Below are positions 55,586-64,000 of a stretch of 64,000 nucleotides of DNA, piece by piece; within the stretch, counting starts at the first letter, position 1; each line of letters starts with the position of its first letter. A program made the translations under genes and the position numbers. The notes below the pieces were generated by a model, which had not been told where the DNA came from, did not search any database, and saw only the letters and a program-made list of their open reading frames with translations. This DNA comes from Salarias fasciatus. Taxonomy: Eukaryota > Chordata > Actinopteri > Blenniiformes > Blenniidae. Location: NCBI RefSeq assembly GCF_902148845.1, contig NC_043754.1, positions 21,631,431 to 21,695,430 on the forward strand. The letters run 5' to 3'.

Positions 55586-57120
55586 AGATCAGGAGCTTTA
55601 GCAGTGATGCTTTACGGCTGAGAGACACTTTATTCGATAATCATTGCAGCTCATGTCACATGTGAAGATAAACTCTCCCCAAAGGCCAAATAAAATTATT
55701 CAAACTCATTAAATTTAAATAAATTCATAGTTCTATAGCAATTACATATTAATAGCACACAGTACAAGAAAGATCATTATTTATCTTTGTCTTTTTCACA
55801 GTTAAAGTTAGAAATAAAATACCTGTAGCTCCTTATTTTTATCACATAATCCTCGATCTACACATGTGAGCTCTGGCTTCACCTCAGAAACAGCTGGAGC
55901 ATCAATCTACTCTGAGAAAAAAACAGTTTATAAACCAGCCAGTCGATGCAAATACCCATTTAGTTTATTATTGTTCAACGGTGAGAGGATCCAGGCGAAA
56001 AGCAGCGCTCCGCGGTGAAATGATCGTATTAACACGTCATGTCAGTGAAAATGAATTTAAAGCCACACTGTGGGATTTGAAAAATATCCTACTGGTTTAA
56101 TATCAACAACTCACGAGTCAAGTGTTTACTCTTTATTTTAATCATGAACGACAGATGAGTTTAAAAATAAATAAAAAATGCCAGTACCAGGTTGTTATTT
56201 GATAACTTCTCATATATTTATCGAGCGGTGGATGGTGGAGATCTAGCGGGTCAACAGAATACTGGAATGAAACGTTACTGTAAAAAGGCAGAAGTAGGGG
56301 AAGGCGGCTCCCGCAGGGCGGCGCCGGACCCTTCCTGAAAAAATACCTCCAGACAAACACACTCTAAGGCGCTGGCAGATCACACACGGACGATATTAAG
56401 CTTGAAGACAGAGCGAAAACATGTGGCACCAACACGTACTGCAGTGCGAGCGAGGAGTCCGTGTCTCCCGGTGAGCGTCGCCGCCGCCCCGCCGCCGCCG
56501 CCGCCGCCGCCGAACCGCCTGGTTGGTTTGTGCGTCACAGAACAGCAGATAAATAATGACTACAGAGCAACGGCGGACAGCGGAGCGGCCTCCGATCCGC
56601 TCAGCCAGTCCCTCCGACGGGTTCAGTCATGTTTCAGTAAATACAGTGGAGGCAGCCGTCCTCGCCGTCCTCGCCGTCCTCGCCGTCAGCGTCTCAATGA
56701 ATCTGATGTCGGTTCAGTTCGACTTCCTCCAGATTTAAATTCAAAGTTCTTTTTCTTCCTCCTGACGCGATTCCAGTCCGATCGTCAGTCCTGCAGCGAA
56801 TCGAACATCTGGAGCTGGACCGGACGGACCCGTCAGCGGAGCAGAGAGGAGGAACCAGGAGGACAGCTGTTTCCAGGTGTGGAGTGTGAAGCAACGGGGA
56901 CGATCAGGACAAAACCACAGAGACGGAGAGCATAAATAGACTGAGCGGGGAGGAAACGTCAGTGTTTATATAAATCTATACAGCGTCGATACAGCGGTTT
57001 ATATTTCTATTTACACACCTCCGTTTGTTTATGCTGCTCTGCTGTAGTTTTGTCCTAAAAATCCTCCCGAACGTCCAGGAAGAGAATCGATTCACTCTGG
57101 AAATTAAAGTCTGATGTGCA
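55586..57120 (-). other. nsd1: nsd1 3' UTR and gap to rab24
   Basis: On the minus strand the first AATAAA candidates past the nsd1 stop are at 56132-56137 and 55964-55969. A GC-rich patch at 56400-56900 contains (CCG)n near 56487-56512 and GCCGTCCTC repeats near 56660-56690. The plus-strand frame across that patch has no domain. Confidence 0.45.
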
Positions 57121-57169
57121 TCACTCCTCCTCCTCTTCTTCCTCCTCTTCCTCCTCCTCTTCCTCCTCC

Positions 57170-57216
<47 letters not shown>

Positions 57217-57425
57217 ATCGTCTTCATCCTCCTCCTCTTCATCTTTAAGCTCCAGGTACTCCAGGCCCACCTCCTCCTCCTCCTCCTCTTCCTCCCCGTC
57301 GTCTGATTTCTGCTCGCCCTCCTCTTCCACTAACTCCTCCTCCTCCTCCTCTTCCTCCTCCTCCTCCTCCTCCTCTTCCTCGGCCAGCAGCTCCTCCTCG
57401 TCCTCCTCCAGCACATCCCGCTCCT
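57121..57425. repeat. (GAG/GAA)n coding repeat in nsd1
   Basis: CTC/TTC triplets on the plus strand (GAG/GAA on the coding strand) fill 57124-57216 without interruption, giving 31 Glu directly before the stop. Two further Glu blocks are coded at about 57268-57293 and 57334-57382. Confidence 0.95.
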
Positions 57426-60400
57426 CCTCGTAGGAGGAGATGGGCGAGTAGTGCGGCAGGTCGAAGACGTGGGGGCTGCCGGGCGGGTCGGAGCCGGAGG
57501 GCGGCGGCGAGGTGGCGGTGGCGGCGGCGGCGGCAGCGGCGCTGCCCGTGACGGGGATGGTGATCGGCACCGGGATGGAGAAGGCCGGAAACGGCTCGGA
57601 GGCTCCGGCGCCGACTCCCACGGCCTTCCTGACGGCGGGGAGGTGAGCGGCGGCGGGCTGAGCGGCGGCGGCGCCGGCGGCGGCGGGGGGGATGACGGCC
57701 ATGCCCAGGCCGGGCGGCAGCGTCCCGGGCTGCGGCGCGTACTCCCGGATCTCCCCCGGCTCCAGGGGGTCGGGGCCGCAGGGGTCGTGCTCGCTGCAGG
57801 ACAGCTTCCCGTCCAGCTTGGAGATGAAGAGCAGGCCCTCGCGGTGCTGCAGGCAGTACGAGTTGGGGCACATCTCGCAGAAGGACGCTGCCTCCTTCCC
57901 GCAGACGTCGCACTGGTGCCAGGGACACTCCCAGCGACCTGCGGCGGGGGAGGGGAGAGGACACATCAGGGGGCGGCTCAGAACAACGCCGGGAACACTG
58001 GGGCGGAGACGGACGCGGCGGCGCCACCCACCTGCGGGCCGCTTGGTGAGGTTGAGGCAGTCGGCGTGGTAGACCTTGGGGCAGCCCGGCCTCTTGCAGG
58101 ACACCATCTGCCCGCCGTCTCCGCAGCTGAAGCACTCGTCCTCGCGCTCCTTGGTGACCACCGCCTTCTTCCTCCTCTTGCCGTGGCCCCTCCTCTTCAG
58201 CTTGCGGCCTTTGTCGTCGGACGGCGGGTTATTCTGCCGCACAGAGCAGAGGACTGAGCGTCCGCCTCCTGTTCCTAACGTTTCGAACGAAGCGGCGTGA
58301 TCCGACGAGCGTCCTCACCTTCGGCCTGACCCCAAGGAAGCCGCTGCAGTTCGGCGCCCCGCACTTACACACCGTCTTCCCGTTGCCCAAACACTCCAGG
58401 TTGTAGTTGAAGGTGAGCTCGGTGCCTGAAGGAGGGGTTCAGCCGGATTTCATCAGACAATACAACCAACATGGATCAGCATCGTCCACATGACCGAGTC
58501 CCTGCGACTCTGTCCTCACCTGCAGCGATGTCCACCAGGGCGAACAGCCCCACCCGGGTGTCTCCGCTCACCGTCCACTTCTGGGTCTCACAGTTGGGCT
58601 GACAGCAGTGGTTCATGAAGCGAGCCTCGTTCCCCTTTGGCCCCGCGTCGATGATCCGGTCCTGCAGCAAAAACACACAAGACACTAAATCACCCCCCTT
58701 CACAGAGAGGCTGCTTCTTCTGCGGTCTGCATCCGGAGGAGACTGAGCTACAATCTGCAGCGCTGCAGACTGAAGTGTGATCTCAGGATGTGTCAATGTG
58801 TCACGGATAAATGAAAGCAACAGACAGACAAACAAGTGGTGCCACCTGTGGAATCACAGCGATTAGCACAGATCAATGAGAATTTAGTTTTTTTTGTTGC
58901 TCACGTTGCAGTTCCTAAAGCCTGGTTTATGCAATAAACATTGTCAGAGTGTGTGGTTTCATTACAGAAACGATCAAGACAACAGTGCCCTCCAGTGGCC
59001 CATCGTGGAAACTACATTTTTAGTGTTTCTGCGTCTGCGTGTAAACGGGCACAGTTTTCAAAATGGGAAAATGCTATAACTAAAAACAAAACCCAGAACA
59101 TCTTCTGAATGTTTATAGTTTGGTGGTTTGTTCAAAAGTCCTGACAAAAAGTTTCAAAACAATATCTTTATTTAAATTTGATGAGTATCGCCCTTAGTTA
59201 AAAACAAAAATCTGTTCATCTGAAACGTAATATTTTTAGATTCTTGCATGTTTGATTTTCATCACAGTGGTGTTAAATATCAAATGTGTTAAAATTGGCT
59301 TGAAATATTTAATTTTATATAGTATATTGACAAATAACCAATTACCATTTAAAACTGTCAAATGAAGCATTTTCAACCATTTACAGCCACAAGTGTTCAC
59401 TGGCTATCAACTTCTATAAAAGTCTACACAAACATGGCTAAAATTTTGGGGAGAACACATCAGGTGTAGGATTTATGGGGTTTAACTTTTATCTGGGAGT
59501 TTTCGAACCCTCCCCACTGTTTGGTGGTGTACCACAGGGTGTGATCCTGGGACCGCTGCTTTTCTTTTACATTATTTGGTGAAAATAAAACACATCCGGT
59601 GCTTCAGATGCTCAGCACGGCTTCTTCTGTACCTTGTCCAGAGTCAGCATGTAGAAGTTGCAGATGTCGTTCTCCTGAGCGTGCCGGATCCTCGACCTGC
59701 ACTCTTCCTCATCGATCACCTCGCCAACGTACTCGCTCACAAAGTGGCCCTGAGAGAGAGAGTCATTTAGTGAGGAAGAGCGACGTGCAGCCAGGGTCCG
59801 GGCGGTCGGCCGTCCCGTCGTTACCTTCTTGATGTCGTGGACGCAGCGGAGGCCCCAGCCCCGGGACAGCGTCCTGAAGATCTCCACCTGGCTGTACTGA
59901 CGCTTGGTGAAGGCCTGGTTGAGGCATCGCTCGCCCGCCGGACACACCTGCACGGGGAGACGGCACGGTTTCCAACCAGCAACGACACACAGCGAGCACA
60001 ATGGTCTCGACACACTGTGCTTTAAAACCGCACTGCACAGGTTTAGATCAATAATCCCCACTTGGAAAATACCCTCGAATACAAAGCTATTGCATAAATA
60101 TTTGATGCTTTTCAGGTTGATGTATAATAAAGTGGAAACGCAAGGTCGCTTTATTTCAGAGGCCCTATTCACACTTATTCCAAAGAGCAGAAGAAAGAAA
60201 CTAACGACTGTATTACAAACGGGGATGTCAAACAGGTTTTAGTTCCGGAGCCGCGTGCAGACGCTGCTGCAGCTCCAGACGCTCGAACACAAGCGAAACG
60301 GCGTTTTCCAGTACCTGCGGGTGACACTCGTACAGCAGCATGCGGTTGATGCACTCCGAGTCCATCCCGCACGGGCTCTCGTCGGTGGCCTTGCAGTTGC

Positions 60401-63400
60401 AGCGGGGGATCTCCGACAGGTCGGCCGTGAAGATCTGAACCTTCCCGATCGGCCGATTCACCTGAATGGACGCGCACGGCGTGTTTATGAACACTTCGCA
60501 CGCCTTCAGAGCCGATCAGAAAAACACTCCCTGAATAATAAAGGCCTGAGAGCTTCTCCCTCACCTTAATGTGTTTGTATGGCGGCGGCTTCCTGTCGTT
60601 CTTTCTGTCCTCTTGAAGCTGCCGAAGCTCCTTCTCCGCCTGCAGCTCACGGAACCGGACAGCCGCCTCCTCCAGAGCTGAGGAGAGCACCGTAGAGTCA
60701 GCCACAAACGACCATCATCGGAGGTTGTTTTAAACTGAAAACATATAAAGAAAGCTCCGTGTACCTTTCTTGTAGGTGGCGTCGACGCCCTTCCCCATCT
60801 TCTCCTTGCTGTTGGCGTCCACGTCCATGTAGGGAAAGACCCGGGCCTGGTAGGTCCACAGGTAGTCGTTGGAGCCGAAGAAATGGACGGGGAACTCGCC
60901 GACATCGTGCCTCATTCTCTGGATGTTCTCCGGGATGGTTTTGGGATGGCTGACCTCTGCCGGCCACCACCTTCACACAGCGGCGAATCGAAGAGACGGA
61001 CGTATTTTAGCTCTTTGATCTGACCCCGACCCCGACCCTGACCCTGACCCCCAGTGACGGTGGGTGGCGGCTCACTGACCTGTAGCGGCCCACCTTCACC
61101 CACAGGATGTCCTTGTAGCGAGGCTTCTTCCCCGCCTTGCAGTCGTTGCAGAACCAGCTGCCTTTGGGCATCTCGATGTTCAGACACTCGCGGTGAAATG
61201 CAGCAGGACACGACTCGCAGCACAGCAGGCTGCCCCCTGCAGCACGGGGGGAGGAACTGCATCATCTTAACTGCTCAGGATGCGCACCTTTAATATTTTA
61301 ATATTTAATTCTTCAGCATTCTTTCATTTGTTAGTCTCTGTAGTTCAAACTTAAAGTTCTGGTGGTAATTTTGTAAAAAAATGTCTTAAAACCAAATTTA
61401 CTGTCATCATACAGGAAACATATTAGTCCATTAATGTTTAAATTGATGAAGTGCTTCATTTTTTCGCTATTTTTACCATTTCTTGCTCACTTACATCTTA
61501 ATTAATGTGCTCCTGAAATGAACTCGTCTTTACTTGAGTTGTTCATTAAACAAAATGAAAACGAAGTAAAAGACCAGCTTTGGTTCAGAGTTTTCTGAAC
61601 GCCGTACCCTCGCTGCAGACGAAGCACCAGCTGACGTTGACGTGCTCGTGGTTCTTCACGCCGCGGCGGGGAGCGAAGTGATTGGGACACACGATGCTGT
61701 TGTTGGAGAGCACCACGCTGCCCGCCGCCATGCAGAGGTCGTTGGCGTGATAGGCCACCGGGCAGCGCACGCATCGGACCAGGCGACCTGAGGGGACAAA
61801 AAAACAAAACAAGCAACATCAGACGATGAGAGCGCCAGATTCGACGCGCGACCCGGGAGCGTCGGCGCTCACCTTTGGAGATGGACGAGCTGTTGGGGTT
61901 GGAGATGAAGCAGGTGAGGCAGACGTGGATGGAGCAGCGGAAGCCGCGGCTCACCGGCGCCGTGGGGGCGAAGTTGGCGATGCACTCGCCGTGGTAGAAC
62001 TTCCCACAGACGGGAATCATGCAGCGGCGCACGTCCGCGCTGCGCTTCTTACACACGAAGCAGGTGTGGGCGCCTGGACAAATAAAAAAACAACACACGT
62101 TTCTCATTGCATGTGTAGGTCGGTTTGATTTAGGTAAACTGTGTTTGTGTTTATTGCTCTACTCGACGCACCTGATTTGCACTCGGGGCAGATGAACTTC
62201 CCTTTGGGCGCCTCGGCCAGCGAGATGCAGGCCAGGTGGAAAGCCCCGCAGCACTGACCCTCACACAGCAGCAGCTCGCCCGTCTTCTCACACACCTGAG
62301 ACACGACACGCAAACACGGTCACAACAGGGACAGTCCTGGGTGCAGGGGGAGCGTTTTCCTCAACATTCACCAGAAACAATCCCACTTGTTCTTCTGTCC
62401 GTATGAACAGATGTGGGAACTTCCCCCATGAACCCACCTGACAGATGTTCTCCTTCATGGAGGCCGGCCCTCCTCGGTCCCCGATGATCTTCCTGCAGGG
62501 CGACAGAGCGTCGTCACACAGCGACAGCTCGTCCTTCAGTGAGGAGAAGCTGTGTTCCAGGCCCGGCGCGTCGCGCTGAGGACGGGAAACACGTTTCAGT
62601 GTCAGGGTTCAGTCAGAACGCGAGCAGAACGAGTGGAAGAAGGTGAAGACGACTGACCGTGGGCTCTGCTGTATCCTTTCTGACCGCTTCGGGCGTGCTC
62701 TCCTCGTGTTGGCGGATGCCGGCGTCTTCAAGCGCCGCCGCTGACGGCCTGGGCTCAGGCGTGGACGGGACGGGACTGCCGTGGTTGGCGGGAGCGGACT
62801 GTTTCGACGCACTAGAGGAAATATCCGGCGGCGCCGTCGAAATGAGAGGTTTGGTCTTCAGTTTGAGAGACAGAGTTGCAGGATCTGAGTGTGAGAAAGA
62901 CAAGTTAGCGCCACTTACCACACGTCAGACATCCGATACGACTGGAGTGGGATTGTGGTGCAGTTGAAAAAGTGTGTGCGCTGCAATTTCATCCCTTGAA
63001 CGCACCAAACAAACCAAAGCAAGACCATTTGAGGAGCACGTTCTCTCTGTTTCTCCTCTAGTTCTGATTGATGAGAGACTGAAGCACAAACAGACTTCTG
63101 AATGGATGCAAAAGGTTCTAAAAGTACCAGGGGTTTGTCATTCCAGAAGCTGCTCCGCAGCTTTGTAACATGAAACCTTTTGGTCAGGAATAACTCTCAG
63201 CTTAAACATTTTCAAACCAACATTTTTCAAATAAAATATTCCCATTAGGTGTGATGTTCAGATTTAGATATAAGTAAACTTACTGGACGGTTCAGGTCTT
63301 AGGTTTGAAGAATATACAAAGTCTGAACTTGTATATTTCTGGTGTAAACATGCACAGTGAAAACAGGGATGTAAATGCAGCGGATCACATCAAAATGTCG

Positions 63401-63454
63401 TAAACACTGACCGGACTGAGAACCAGGATGTGAAGTGATCTTCAGTGTTTTGAC
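57121..63454 (-). CDS. nsd1: Histone-lysine N-methyltransferase NSD1, 3' part
   Basis: Sixteen exons: 63454..63412, 62884..62658, 62575..62438, 62295..62172, 62073..61873, 61787..61608, 61236..61080, 60970..60765, 60677..60565, 60461..60315, 59947..59825, 59749..59633, 58661..58520, 58425..58319, 58233..58032 and 57938..57121. They total 3045 nt in one frame (1014 aa). NSD1 dimethylates histone H3 Lys36 in the nucleus. In order: PHD fingers ([40 protein letters not shown]), PWWP (VKVGRYRWWPAEV), AWS ([12 protein letters not shown]), SET ([42 protein letters not shown]), post-SET, and the C-terminal PHD/C5HCH ([20 protein letters not shown]). [16 protein letters not shown] and [13 protein letters not shown] identify NSD1 over NSD2 and NSD3. 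The protein ends in acidic runs, unlike human. The 5' part, with the first PWWP, lies off the window. The first two exons are less certain. Confidence 0.95.
58986..59000 (-). promoter_or_regulatory. CTCF-core-like site in nsd1 intron
   Basis: Minus-strand GGCCACTGGAGGGCA fits the CTCF core (CCACTGGAGGGCA), in the same orientation as the sites at 29.7, 32.6, 39.2 and 41.0 kb. Confidence 0.4.
59515..59580 (+). mobile_element. LINE reverse-transcriptase fragment
   Basis: A single RT motif block ([13 protein letters not shown]) in one frame, without further recognisable ORF2 sequence on either side. An old, small fragment; clade not assigned. Confidence 0.6.
61022..61052 (-). repeat. G-tract repeat in a short nsd1 intron
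   Basis: The transcript strand carries five G-tracts of three or more bases, spaced by TCA or TCG (GGGTCA/GGGGTC units), inside a 109-base intron (60971-61079). This satisfies the usual quadruplex pattern. Confidence 0.75.
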
Positions 63455-64000
63455 CTGCAACAAAGAGAAACTCTTACTACAGTTATGATCAAACAAATAA
63501 TACGAGGTTTTCTATTTTCCCTGTTTGGGATAAAGAGAAAATTTGGAGTCTAGTAATTGCGTTTAAAATGAATCCCTGAAAATCTTCAAATAATGCAATT
63601 CCACATTTATGTAAAGTTAAAGGAGATACAAAATTTTAAGCAGCATTCAACAGGAAGGGCTAATGAATAGGTATTAAACATCTGAGTGTTCAAAATGTTG
63701 AATTTCAGTAATAAAATGTATAATTAGTTGAAGTGTAAGCCATGGAACTTGAAGCAATTGAAGGAAAGTAAAAATATTTGATATTTATGATCTAAAGAAC
63801 GCTCCTGTTTGTGGAAAACAAAGATACCAATTCTCATCAGCAGTTTCTGGATGATTTCTGTGGCGTATTTTAATAGGAAATCATTCAGGTCACGGTTAAA
63901 GTCTGTGGCCTGTTCACACAAAGATTCCGATTGTTACCAGCTTTGGTTTTATTTGGTATCAGATCAGAGAGAAACTCTGTGGTGAGAGAGTCGTTTGGAC
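63455..64000. other. Upstream nsd1 intron, right edge
   Basis: Short splice-like open stretches occur on the minus strand (63902-63828 and 63976-63938), but they are only about 30-40 bases apart and their phases do not fit the next exon, so I do not call exons here. Confidence 0.4.

Larger units (their letters stand above)
58662..59632. other. nsd1 intron with a LINE fragment
   Basis: No exon inside. At about 59515-59580 the plus strand reads [18 protein letters not shown], the conserved GVPQGSVLGPLLF block of LINE reverse transcriptases. A short 3'- and 5'-truncated LINE piece is therefore present. A CTCF-core-like site lies at 58986-59000. Confidence 0.6.

Noticed and set aside
56402-56935. 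177-codon plus-strand frame with Arg/Pro-rich sequence
   Set aside because: Lies in the presumed nsd1 3' UTR, driven by CCG and CGTCCT repeats, no domain.
57451-58257. 268-codon plus-strand frame opposite nsd1
   Set aside because: Antisense shadow of GC-rich nsd1 exons with low-complexity Gly/Ala content.
60221-60262. Possible second hAT-like end (GATGTCAAACAGGTTTTAG)
   Set aside because: Resembles the piece at 45.4 kb, but it is one short end with no partner and lies next to an nsd1 exon.
63828-63976. Two splice-flanked stretches that looked like further nsd1 exons
   Set aside because: The intervening intron would be under 40 bases and the phases do not match the exon at 63454..63412.

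Overview
The window is nuclear DNA of a ray-finned fish, probably a teleost. Genes are split by GT-AG introns, most of them short. (CA)n microsatellites are abundant, there are L2-type LINE remnants, two vertebrate-type tRNA genes, and the encoded proteins match vertebrate families along most of their length. I cannot name the species.

Layout from left to right. kcnj6 (GIRK2 potassium channel, minus) has its coding exons at 2.4-5.4 kb, and a likely 5' exon and promoter near 14.4-14.7 kb. kctd7 (BTB/T1 adaptor, minus) occupies 17.2-21.8 kb with a CpG-rich promoter. A tRNA-Val lies at 22.5 kb. A gene-poor, AT-rich stretch follows at 22.6-28.5 kb and holds an LTR-like fossil, an L2-like LINE 3' end and a small element with terminal inverted repeats. 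A lat2-like Grb2-binding adaptor (plus) covers 28.8-32.5 kb and meets pgk1 (minus, 33.3-40.1 kb) tail to tail. cox7b (minus, 40.8-42.7 kb), an intron-bearing tRNA-Leu(CAA) at 43.2 kb and pgrmc1 (minus, 44.9-48.7 kb) come next. The window ends with rab24 (plus, 52.5-54.6 kb) converging on the 3' part of nsd1 (minus, 57.1 kb to beyond the right edge).

The genes are not one functional system. They are unrelated host genes: ion channel, ubiquitin-ligase adaptor, immune adaptor, glycolysis, respiratory chain, haem/sterol membrane protein, Rab GTPase and histone methyltransferase. Some are neighbours in human (cox7b-pgk1 on Xq21, rab24-nsd1 on 5q35; kctd7 and lat2 both in 7q11), so the window looks like several conserved blocks joined by fish-lineage rearrangement.

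Exon boundaries were read by hand from splice-site dinucleotides and frame. Each multi-exon model given at high confidence sums to a whole number of codons. I found no new genetic system. The points most worth a second look are: a 41-bp minisatellite in the presumed kcnj6 5' intron in which each unit carries an RFX X-box-like site; a 31-residue glutamate run ending the nsd1 protein; repeated CTCF-core-like sites in one orientation; and a 315-bp inverted-repeat element inside the LINE remnant.
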